Part shown: positions 1-7,007 of the stretch, piece after piece
Position numbering within the stretch: position 1 is the first letter of the stretch
Layout: each line of letters begins with the position of its first letter
Origin: an uncultured Rivibacter sp.
Lineage (GTDB): Bacteria; Pseudomonadota; Gammaproteobacteria; Burkholderiales; Burkholderiaceae
Assembly: GCA_946481025.1 (NCBI GenBank)
Contig: CAMLNA010000116.1
Location: forward strand, 1-13,847
Length of the DNA: 13,847 nt
Reading direction: 5' to 3'
Position numbers and translations under genes: made by a program
Notes under the pieces: model-generated
What the model was told of the DNA's origin: nothing
Databases searched by the model: none
Seen by the model: only the letters and a program-made list of their open reading frames with translations

Positions 1-24
1 CCCGCCCTTCGGTCGCCCGGAAAT

Positions 25-40
25 CGCCGCTGGTGCGGCG
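25..40 (-). terminator. Possible terminator hairpin after the efflux operon
   Basis: Read on the minus strand, this perfect 6-bp stem (CGCCGC / GCGGCG, loop ACCA) begins 6 nt after the stop codon of the outer-membrane channel gene and is followed by ATTTCC. The stem is strong, but the T-run is only three bases, so Rho-independent termination is plausible rather than certain. It is the only candidate transcript end for the three-gene efflux operon inside the window. Confidence 0.4.
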
Positions 41-46
41 CCCGTT

Positions 47-1498
47 TCAGGATGTTGTGCCCGGGCTGCGCGCCGCCTGCGGGTCCCGGGCCTGCGGCTG
101 CCAGCCGCCACCGAGCACGCGGAACACGTCGGCCTGCGCGGCGGCCAGGGCTCGCCGCGCATCGGCCTGGCTGGCCTGCGCGGTGAGCGCAAAGCGTTCG
201 GCTTCGATCAGGTCGAGCCGGCTGGCCACGCCGCCGTCGAACCGCACCCGGGTGAGCTGCTCGGCCCGCTGCAGCGCCTGCACGCGCTGTTGCAGGATCT
301 GCAGCGAAGCCTGCGCTTCGGCATAGGCGCCCAGCGCGTCGCGCGCCTCGCGGAAGGCACCCGCCACGCTGTCGCGGTAGTCGAGCTCGGCCTGCACCCG
401 CTGCGCCTTCGCGAGATCGTTCTGTGCATCGATGCGGCCGCCGTTCCAGATCGGCTGGGTGAGCGAGGCCATCACGCTCCAGATCAGCGACGGCGCGTCC
501 ATCAGCTTGGAGAAGTCGCTGCTCTCGCGGCCCCACGAGCCGGTGAGCGAAATGCTCGGGAAGTAAGCCGCGCGGGCTGCGTCGACCCGGGCGCCGGCGG
601 CGCGCAGGCGCGCCTCGGCGGCCTGCACGTCGGGGCGGCGTTGCAGCAGGTCGGACGGCAAGCCTTCAGGGATGCTCGCATTCACCGCGGCCGCCGTGGC
701 GCTGCGCGGCAGGTTCTGCTCCAGCAGTGCGCGCGGAGAACGGCCGAGCACGAAGCCCAGCGCACGCTCGGCCTCGCCGCGGGCGCGCTCGAGCTTGGGC
801 AGCTGGCCTTCGTTGGCGGCCAGCTCGGCTTCGAGCTGGCGCAGGTCGAGCTCCGAAAGATCGCCGGCGTCGAAGCGCACCCGCTGCAGCTTCACGCTGT
901 CGCGCTGGGCCGCCACCGCCCGGGTGAAGAGATCCACCTGCGCGTCGAGCGACTGCAGCGCCGCATACGACTGCACCACCTGGGCGGCCAGCGCGGTGCG
1001 CAGCGTCTCGCGTGCGTATTCGGTGGCGAGCAGCTCCTCGCGGGCGGCCTTGCTGGCGTTGGCCACGCGGCCCCACAGGTCGACCTCGTAGGCGACGTTG
1101 ACGGTGGCGCGGAAGTCGTTGCCGATGCCGCCAGCGACCGCCGGCCCGGTTTCGCTGGCCCGCGCCCGGGCCCCCGACAGGCCGGCATTGACGCTCGGGT
1201 AGCGGTCGGCCTGCGTGAGGCGCAGGCTGGCGCGCGACTCGTCGATGCGGGCGATGGCGCGCGCGAGGTCGCGGTTGTTCTTGAGCGCTTCGTCGACCAG
1301 CGCGTCGAGCTGCGGGTCGCCATAGGCCTTCCACCAGTCGGTGGCCACCGCCGGTACCGTGGCGTTGGTGGCCGGCAGCTCGACCTGGGGGGTGGCGTTG
1401 GACGAGCCGCCGGGGGCGGCGCAGCCGGCCATCAGCGCGGCCAGCGCCACCGCCGTCAGCAGGCCGAGCCGCTTCGGGGGGACGGGTTGACGGTTCAT
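47..1498 (-). CDS. RND efflux outer-membrane channel lipoprotein (NodT/OprM family)
   Basis: This 483-residue protein is the outer-membrane exit duct of a tripartite RND pump, forming a TolC-like trimeric channel. Seen: a short basic N-terminus, a hydrophobic stretch at about residues 11-25 and a lipobox LMAGC with the lipidated Cys at 26; then two tandem OEP repeats, starting near YGDPQLDALV and near the RRPDVQAAEARL motif, rich in long Ala/Arg/Gln helices. Length is normal for OprM/NodT proteins. The frame stays open upstream to 2023, but that part lies inside the pump gene. The ATG at 1498 is chosen because it precedes the signal peptide and overlaps the pump stop as ATGA, which implies translational coupling. 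It is the last gene of the operon. The substrate cannot be read from the sequence. Confidence 0.95.
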   Translation of the reverse strand: MNRQPVPPKRLGLLTAVALAALMAGCAAPGGSSNATPQVELPATNATVPAVATDWWKAYGDPQLDALVDEALKNNRDLARAIARIDESRASLRLTQADRYPSVNAGLSGARARASETGPAVAGGIGNDFRATVNVAYEVDLWGRVANASKAAREELLATEYARETLRTALAAQVVQSYAALQSLDAQVDLFTRAVAAQRDSVKLQRVRFDAGDLSELDLRQLEAELAANEGQLPKLERARGEAERALGFVLGRSPRALLEQNLPRSATAAAVNASIPEGLPSDLLQRRPDVQAAEARLRAAGARVDAARAAYFPSISLTGSWGRESSDFSKLMDAPSLIWSVMASLTQPIWNGGRIDAQNDLAKAQRVQAELDYRDSVAGAFREARDALGAYAEAQASLQILQQRVQALQRAEQLTRVRFDGGVASRLDLIEAERFALTAQASQADARRALAAAQADVFRVLGGGWQPQARDPQAARSPGTTS

Positions 1499-4400
1499 GC
1501 GTGGCCTCCTTCGGCCTGGTGCGTGCCGTGCAGACCCGGACGGTGCCCATGCGTGTGCAGGTGTGCCGCTTCGGCCTGCATCTCCGCGGTGGAGCGCGAT
1601 TCCTTCAGTTTTCTTGCGGTGATGATCTTGTAGAACATGGGAATGAAGAAGATGGCCAGCGCCGTGGCGGCCAGCATGCCGCCCATGACGCCGGTGCCCA
1701 CCGAGACCCGCGCGCCCGCGCCCGCCCCGGAGGAAATGGCCAGCGGCAGCACGCCGAGGATGAAGGCCAGCGAGGTCATGATGATCGGGCGGAAGCGCAG
1801 GCGCGCCGCCTCGAGCGCCGACGCAGACGCCGACAGGCCTTCGTGGTGCTTGATCGATGCGTACTCCACGATCAGGATCGCGTTCTTGGCCGCGAGGCCG
1901 AGCAGCGTGACCAGGCCGATCTGGAAATACACGTCGTTGGTGAGCCCGCGCAGCCACACCGCCGCCAGCGCACCGAACGTGCCGAACGGCAGCGCCAGGA
2001 GCACCGAGAACGGCAGCGACCATTTTTCATACTGGGCCGACAGGATCAGGAACACCATCACCGCGCCCAGCACCAGCGCAAGGTACGAGGTGCCCGAGGA
2101 GCGCTTTTCCTGGTAGGACGCACCGCCCCAGTCGAAGCTGAAGTCGGGCGGCAGCACCTGCCTGGCGATGCGCTCGACCTCGGCGATGGCCTGGCCCGAG
2201 CTCACGCCGGGCGCGCCCTGGCCGAACAGCTTCACCGCCGGCAGGTTGTTGAAGCGGTCCAGCGTCTCGGGGCCAGACGAATACTTCACCGTCGCCAGCG
2301 CCGATACCGGCACCATCTGCCCGCTTTTGGAGCGCACCCACATGCGGCCCACGTCGTCGGGCCGCTGGCGGTAGCCGGGCTCTGCGGACATGAGCACCTG
2401 CCAGGCGCGGCCGTACTTGTTGAAGTCGTTCACGTAGTAGCTGCCCAGCGTGGCCGAGAGCGTGTTGAACACTTCATCGACCGGCACACCCAGCGCCTTG
2501 GCACGCTCGCGGTCCACGTCCACGTACAGCTGCGGGGTGCTGGCGCGCCACAGGCTCTGCACGCCGCCCAGCATCTTGCTTTGCGACACGGCGCCCTGGA
2601 ACTGCTGCATCACTTCGGCCAGGCGCTTGGCGCCGCCTTCGCCGCGGTTCTGGATGTAGAACTCGAAGCCGCCCGCGGTGCCCAGGCCGAAGATCGGCGG
2701 CGGGTTGAAGGCGAGCACCAGCGCTTCCTTGATGTGGCCGGTCTTCATGAACAGCTCGCCGACCAGCGCCTGCACCGGCATCGGACGCTCGTCCCAGTGC
2801 TTTTGCGTCACGAAGATGGTGGCCGCGTTGTTGCGGTAGCCGCCGCCCAGGAAATCGAAGCCGGTGAAGGCGATGACGTCCTGGTTGAAGGGGTTGGACT
2901 TGATGATCTCGATCACCTCGCCCACCACCTTGTCGGTGCGCTCGAGCGAGGCGCCGTCGGGCAGGATCACGGCCGAGATGTAGAAGCCCTGGTCTTCGTC
3001 GGGCACCAGCGACCCCGGGGTGATGCGCAACAGGCCCACGGTCACGGCCACCATGGCTGCGAACAGCAGCAGGCCGATGCCGGCGCGGCGCACCAGGAAG
3101 CTCACGCCGCCCACGTAGTGGCCGGTGACGCGGTGGAACCAGTCGTTGAACCAGGTGAAGAACCTGCCGGGCTTGCGGTGCTCGCTCTTCAGGATGAGCA
3201 CGCACAGCGACGGCGTGAGCGTGAGGGCCACGATGCCCGAGATCACCACGGCGATCGAGATCGTCACCGCGAACTGGCGGTACAGCTCGCCGGTGAGGCC
3301 GCCCAGGAAGGCGATCGGCACGAACACCGCGCACAGCACCAGCACGATGGCGATCACCGGGCCGGACACCTCGCGCATCGCCTTGATGGCCGATTCGCGG
3401 GCCGACAGGTGCTCCTCGTGCATGATCCGCTCGACGTTCTCGAGCACCACGATGGCGTCGTCCACCACGATGCCGATGGCCAGCACCATGCCGAACAGCG
3501 TGAGCGTGTTGATCGAGTAGCCGAGCATCAGCAGGCCGGCGAAGGTGCCGATCAGCGACACCGGCACGGCCACCACCGGGATCAGCGTGGCGCGCCAGTT
3601 CTGCAGGAACAGGTACACCACCAGGATCACCAGCGCCATGGCTTCGAGCAGCGTCTTCACCACCTCCTTGATCGACACCTCGACGAAGCGCGTGGTGTCG
3701 TAGGGCACCGAGTAGTCGATGCCGGGCGGGAAGGCTTCCTTCAGCGTGGCGACGGTCTTGTTGACCTCCTGCGCCACGTCGAGCGCGTTGGCGCCCGGCT
3801 GCAGGAAGACGCCCACCAGCGTGGCGGACTTGCCGTTGATGCGGCCGATGAAGTCGTAGTCCTTGGAGCCCAGCTCGAGGCGTGCCACGTCCTTCAGGCG
3901 CAGCGTGCTGCCGTCGGGGTTGGCACGGACGATGATCTCCTCGAACTGCTTCGGGTCGGACAGGCGGCCCTGCGTGGTGATGGTGTAGACCATCTCCTGG
4001 TCGCCGCCGGTGGGCGCCTGGCCGACCTTGCCGGCGGCGAACTGCGCGTTCTGCTCGCTGATGGCGTTGGCGAGGTCGCTGGTGGTGAGCCGCAGCTGCG
4101 CGAGGCGGTCGGGGCGCACCCACACGCGCATCGCGTAGTCCTTGGCGCCGAAGATCTGCACGTTGGTGGTGCCGGGCACGCGCTTGAGCGAATCGAGCAC
4201 GTTCAGCGTCACGTAGTTGCTGATCGTCAGGTCGTCCTTGCTGCCGTCGGGCGAGAAGAAGGCCAGCACCTGCAGGAAAGCCGAGGAGCCCTTCTCCACG
4301 GTCACGCCCTGGCGCCGCACTTCCTGCGGCAGCTTGGCCTCGGCCTGCTTGACCCGGTTGTTGACCAGCTGCGCGGCCTGGTCGGCATTGGTGCCGATGT

Positions 4401-4686
4401 CGAACGTGACCTGGATGGTCACCACGCCGTTGGAGGTCGACGTGGAGTTCATGTAGATCATCTTCTCGACGCCGTTGATCGCGTTCTCCAGCGGCGCGGC
4501 GACGGTCTGCTCGATCACCTCGGCGCTCGCGCCGGGGTACACGGCGACCACGCTCACCACGGGGGGCGCGATCTCTGGGTATTGCGCGATCGGCAGCGAA
4601 CGCATCGCCGCCAGGCCCGCAATCACGATGAAGATGGACAGCACGGCCGCGAAGATCGGCCGGTCGATGAAGAAGCGCGAGAACAT
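1495..4686 (-). CDS. RND multidrug efflux pump, inner-membrane subunit (AcrB/MexB-like, HAE1 family)
   Basis: This 1063-residue proton-driven inner-membrane transporter captures drugs from the periplasm and membrane and passes them to the adaptor and channel. The N-terminus FFIDRPIFA is the family signature. The proton-relay residues align with E. coli AcrB: D409 and D410 in TM4 (AcrB D407/D408), K934 in TM10 (K940), R964 (R971) and T971 (T978). Two repeats of a large periplasmic loop follow TM1 and TM7, as in the family. Distal-pocket aromatics F137, F179, F610, F612 and F625 are kept, but AcrB F610 is matched by Ile605 and the switch loop is two residues longer. The last 22 residues hold seven His. 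GGGAG lies 7-8 nt before the ATG. The adaptor gene is 15 bp upstream; the stop overlaps the channel start. AcrB numbering is from memory. Confidence 0.97.
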   Translation of the reverse strand: MFSRFFIDRPIFAAVLSIFIVIAGLAAMRSLPIAQYPEIAPPVVSVVAVYPGASAEVIEQTVAAPLENAINGVEKMIYMNSTSTSNGVVTIQVTFDIGTNADQAAQLVNNRVKQAEAKLPQEVRRQGVTVEKGSSAFLQVLAFFSPDGSKDDLTISNYVTLNVLDSLKRVPGTTNVQIFGAKDYAMRVWVRPDRLAQLRLTTSDLANAISEQNAQFAAGKVGQAPTGGDQEMVYTITTQGRLSDPKQFEEIIVRANPDGSTLRLKDVARLELGSKDYDFIGRINGKSATLVGVFLQPGANALDVAQEVNKTVATLKEAFPPGIDYSVPYDTTRFVEVSIKEVVKTLLEAMALVILVVYLFLQNWRATLIPVVAVPVSLIGTFAGLLMLGYSINTLTLFGMVLAIGIVVDDAIVVLENVERIMHEEHLSARESAIKAMREVSGPVIAIVLVLCAVFVPIAFLGGLTGELYRQFAVTISIAVVISGIVALTLTPSLCVLILKSEHRKPGRFFTWFNDWFHRVTGHYVGGVSFLVRRAGIGLLLFAAMVAVTVGLLRITPGSLVPDEDQGFYISAVILPDGASLERTDKVVGEVIEIIKSNPFNQDVIAFTGFDFLGGGYRNNAATIFVTQKHWDERPMPVQALVGELFMKTGHIKEALVLAFNPPPIFGLGTAGGFEFYIQNRGEGGAKRLAEVMQQFQGAVSQSKMLGGVQSLWRASTPQLYVDVDRERAKALGVPVDEVFNTLSATLGSYYVNDFNKYGRAWQVLMSAEPGYRQRPDDVGRMWVRSKSGQMVPVSALATVKYSSGPETLDRFNNLPAVKLFGQGAPGVSSGQAIAEVERIARQVLPPDFSFDWGGASYQEKRSSGTSYLALVLGAVMVFLILSAQYEKWSLPFSVLLALPFGTFGALAAVWLRGLTNDVYFQIGLVTLLGLAAKNAILIVEYASIKHHEGLSASASALEAARLRFRPIIMTSLAFILGVLPLAISSGAGAGARVSVGTGVMGGMLAATALAIFFIPMFYKIITARKLKESRSTAEMQAEAAHLHTHGHRPGLHGTHQAEGGHA

Positions 4687-4701
4687 GTCGGGACTCCCGG
4701 C

Positions 4702-5946
4702 TTACTTCGACGCTGCCTGGGCCGGTGCGGACGCGCCACCCTGGCCCGCGGGCGCCGAAGCGCCGCCGGCCGGCACCACCTGCACCGGTGCGCCCGGGAA
4801 GAAGATGCGTGCCATGCCGTCGACGATGACGTTGTCGCCTGCGGCCAGGCCCTTGGTGATGATCCAGCCGTCAGCCAGCTGGTCGCCCACGGTCACCGGC
4901 TTGGGTTGCGCCTTGTTGTCGGCCACCACGTAGACGAACTTGCCCTGCGGCCCTTCGAGCACCGCGCGGGCCGGCACCCGTACCGCGTTCGGGCGCACCG
5001 CGCCCAGCAGGCGCACCCGCACGAACTGGCCGGGCTTGAGCACGCCGTCGGGGTTGGGGATCTCGGCCTCGGCTTCCACCGTGCCGGTGTTGCCGGAAAC
5101 GCGTGTGTCCGAGAAGAGCAGCTTGCCCTTGTGGCTGTAGATGCTGCCGTCGGCCAGCTTCACCTCCACCTGGAAAGCCTCGCTGCCCGGCAGCTTCAGC
5201 TGGCCGGCCGCGACCTCGTTGCGCCAGCGCATCTGGTCGGTGTCGGCGATGCCGAAGCGCACCTTGGCCGGGTCGGTCTGCGTCACCGTGGTGAGCAGCA
5301 TCTCGGGGCCCGACACCAGCGTGCCCTCCGAAGGCACCGACCGGCCGGCCACGCCGCTGATGGGCGACTCGACGCGGGTGTAGCCCACGCTCAGCGCCGA
5401 CTCGGCACGGCGCGCCTGCGCGCCCTTCAGGTCGGCACGGGCCACCTGCTCGGCCGACACCGCGTCGTCGTATTCGCGCTGGCTCACAGCCTTGGCTTCC
5501 CACAGTGGCTTCAGGCGGGCGAGCGAACGGGTGGCCTGGGCCAGGCGGGCTTCGGCGGCGGCCACGTCGGCGTCGGCGCGGCTGAAGGCGGCCTGGAACT
5601 GCGCCGGGTCGATGGTGTACAGCGACTGGCCCTTCTTGACCGGCCCACCTTCCTTGAAGTTGCGCTTCACCAGGATGCCGGCCACCCGGGCACGCACCTC
5701 GACGTCGCGCGAACCGGCGGCCTGGCCGACGTATTCGAAGCTGGCCGGGATGTTGGCCAGGGCCACCTTCTCGACCGACACGGCCGCGGGCGGCATGCCG
5801 CCTGCGGCACCATGGCCGTCCTGGGCGCCGCCCCTTCCGCAAGCGGCCAGCACGGCGGCCACGGCCACCAAGGAAACAAGGGGTGCCCGCCGGACGAGGG
5901 GCTGGGCCGATGACAGAAAGCGCAGAGCGAGCCTGGGCGCGGGCAT
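4702..5946 (-). CDS. RND efflux periplasmic adaptor lipoprotein (AcrA/MexA-like)
   Basis: This 414-residue membrane-fusion protein bridges the inner-membrane pump and the outer-membrane channel. Seen: a basic N-terminus, a hydrophobic segment at about 23-35 and a lipobox LAAC with Cys36; a split lipoyl domain (about 80-115 and 186-215, with VRARVAGILVKRNFKEG and VESPISGVAG); an alpha-helical hairpin rich in Ala/Arg/Glu (about 116-186); a beta-barrel (about 228-312, ending GVLKPGQFVRVRLLG); a membrane-proximal domain to about 390; and a Gly/Ala/Pro-rich tail carrying GGASAPA twice. The ATG at 5946 is chosen because AAAGG lies about 8 nt upstream and it starts directly before the signal peptide. 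A start at 6036 would add 30 atypical residues. It is the first gene of the operon, opposite the TetR gene and probably repressed by it. Confidence 0.95.
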   Translation of the reverse strand: MPAPRLALRFLSSAQPLVRRAPLVSLVAVAAVLAACGRGGAQDGHGAAGGMPPAAVSVEKVALANIPASFEYVGQAAGSRDVEVRARVAGILVKRNFKEGGPVKKGQSLYTIDPAQFQAAFSRADADVAAAEARLAQATRSLARLKPLWEAKAVSQREYDDAVSAEQVARADLKGAQARRAESALSVGYTRVESPISGVAGRSVPSEGTLVSGPEMLLTTVTQTDPAKVRFGIADTDQMRWRNEVAAGQLKLPGSEAFQVEVKLADGSIYSHKGKLLFSDTRVSGNTGTVEAEAEIPNPDGVLKPGQFVRVRLLGAVRPNAVRVPARAVLEGPQGKFVYVVADNKAQPKPVTVGDQLADGWIITKGLAAGDNVIVDGMARIFFPGAPVQVVPAGGASAPAGQGGASAPAQAASK

Positions 5947-6074
5947 GCGATGGACCTTTCGGTGAGATTTCCGCCAGAAGGGAACGGGCGGCAGAGGAGA
6001 CAAGCGTAGACGTCGCAGCGGTTCTGTTTGTGACAACCTGATAGCGCAATCCGTGCAACAGTGCGCGGCAGTTT

Positions 6075-6096
6075 ACATACATTTTTGAATGTATGT
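6075..6096. promoter_or_regulatory. Probable AcrR/TtgR-type operator palindrome
   Basis: Perfect 9-bp arms, ACATACATT and AATGTATGT, flank a 4-bp centre (TTTG). The site lies between the divergent adaptor and TetR genes, 129 bp from the adaptor start and 79 bp from the TetR start. From established knowledge, the E. coli AcrR operator in front of acrAB has arms TACATACATT and AATGTATGTA around a 4-bp centre, so the match is identical over both 9-bp arms. The regulator next door closely resembles AcrR in its recognition helix. Binding is inferred. I could not assign clear -35/-10 boxes, although TTTACA at 6072-6077 overlaps the left arm. Confidence 0.85.
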
Positions 6097-6125
6097 TCAC
6101 CCGCGGGGTGAACCAAACGGTTCAC
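6096..6125. promoter_or_regulatory. Two overlapping palindromes of GTTCAC/GTGAAC type next to the operator
   Basis: TTCACCC (6096-6102) and GGGTGAA (6106-6112) form a perfect 7-bp inverted repeat with a 3-bp centre. GTGAACC (6108-6114) and GGTTCAC (6119-6125) form a second perfect 7-bp repeat with a 4-bp centre, sharing the GTGAA half-site with the first. The first starts on the last base of the AcrR-type operator. A further GTTCACCC copy sits at 6166-6173, just before the TetR start codon. This may be a second regulator site, an extra low-affinity repressor site or an RNA hairpin in the TetR leader; the sequence alone does not decide. Confidence 0.4.
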
Positions 6126-6174
6126 AAACCCTCCCACGAGGGACAATCACCCCCGTTCTTCAGAAGTTCACCCC

Positions 6175-6840
6175 ATGGTCCGCCGCACGAAAGAAGAAGC
6201 GCTCGCCACGCGCAATCTCATCCTCGACACCGCCGAGCTGCTCTTCCAGCAACACGGCGTGTCGCGCACCTCGCTGCACGAGATCGCCCAGGCGGCCGGC
6301 CTGACCCGCGGCGCCATCTACTGGCACTTCAAGGACAAGGCCGATCTCTTCAACGCGATGATGGAACGGGCCACGCTGCCGCTGGAAGAGTCGGTGTGCA
6401 GCCTCGACTGCACCGCCGCGGAAGACCCGCTCGAGCACATCCGCGGCAACCTGCTCAGCGCGCTCAAGCTCACCACTACCAGCCCGCAGGCGCGCCGGGT
6501 GTTCGAGATCGCCACGCACAAGGTCGAATACGTCGCCGAACTGATGGCCGTGCGCGACCGGCACCTCGCCGGCCGCAACGAGTGCCTGGCCCACGTGGAA
6601 CTCGCGCTCAGGGCGGCCCAGCAGCGTGGGCTCATCAGCAGCAAGGCCCCTGCCCGCTCGGTGGCGCTCGGGCTGCATGCGCTGGTCGACGGCCTCATCC
6701 AGAACTGGATGCTCGACCCGGAGGCTTTCGACCTCGTGCGGGTGGGCCGGCACGTGATCGACGCCTACCTGGGCGGCCTGAAGGCGCCAGCCGAACCGGC
6801 CGCCACGCCCAAGCGCAAGCTGCGCCTCGTTGCCGCCTGA
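6175..6840 (+). CDS. TetR-family repressor of the efflux operon (AcrR/TtgR-like)
   Basis: This 221-residue DNA-binding repressor is expected to bind the shared control region and to be released by drug-like ligands. The N-terminus MVRRTKEEALATR and the helix-turn-helix at about residues 14-58, including TSLHEIAQAAGLTRGAIYWH and FKDKADLF, are very close to E. coli AcrR. The C-terminal ligand-binding half diverges but keeps an AcrR-type layout (RRVFEIATHKVEYV, HALVDGLIQNWMLDP), as in the MAATS-type TetR C-terminal domain. It is divergent from the adaptor gene, the usual acrR/ttgR arrangement. No good Shine-Dalgarno precedes the ATG (only GAAG about 9 nt upstream), but the start matches the family. 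The gene ends just before a GC-rich inverted repeat. Autoregulation is likely because the operator lies in its own leader region. Confidence 0.95.
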   Translation: MVRRTKEEALATRNLILDTAELLFQQHGVSRTSLHEIAQAAGLTRGAIYWHFKDKADLFNAMMERATLPLEESVCSLDCTAAEDPLEHIRGNLLSALKLTTTSPQARRVFEIATHKVEYVAELMAVRDRHLAGRNECLAHVELALRAAQQRGLISSKAPARSVALGLHALVDGLIQNWMLDPEAFDLVRVGRHVIDAYLGGLKAPAEPAATPKRKLRLVAA

Positions 6841-6857
6841 AGTGAAATCCCAAGTCA

Positions 6858-6948
6858 TTCACCGCGGAGGCGCGGAGGGCGCGGAGATCCGCGGAGGAGT
6901 TCAGGTCTTCTCTGCGGTCCTCTGCGCCCTCCGCGCCTCCGCGGTGAA
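6858..6948. repeat. Long GC-rich inverted repeat, probable dispersed palindromic element
   Basis: The outer 25 bases (6858-6882) are perfectly complementary to 6924-6948. Pairing continues with a few mismatches to about 6895/6911, leaving a loop of about 15 nt. The left arm contains four GCGGAG copies at 6864, 6872, 6881 and 6891, spaced 8, 9 and 10 bp. It lies between the TetR stop and the DUF72 start, with no T-run. Intergenic palindromes of this style (TTCACCGCGGAGGCGCGGAG...) recur in many bacterial genomes as dispersed repeats; that comparison is from memory. It could also act as a transcript-end hairpin for the TetR gene. No target-site duplication is evident. Confidence 0.75.
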
Positions 6949-7007
6949 GGCTGTTGAATCCCCTTTCATGCGTCGGCGGTGCTGCCAACGCGCCATGGAC
7001 AACTGAG

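Noticed and set aside
1501..5913. A 1470-codon open frame on the plus strand across the efflux genes
   Set aside because: It is antisense to three well-conserved genes. Its product is a low-complexity His/Arg/Gly/Ala mix, the usual result of GC-rich third positions on the other strand.
5947..6174. Sigma-70 promoter boxes for the efflux operon or the TetR gene
   Set aside because: TTTACA at 6072-6077 is a fair -35, but no matching -10 lies 16-18 bp downstream; on the minus strand no pair is convincing.
6858..6948. Inverted repeat as a CRISPR repeat or insertion-sequence end
   Set aside because: Only one copy pair is present, with no spacers, no transposase and no flanking target duplication.
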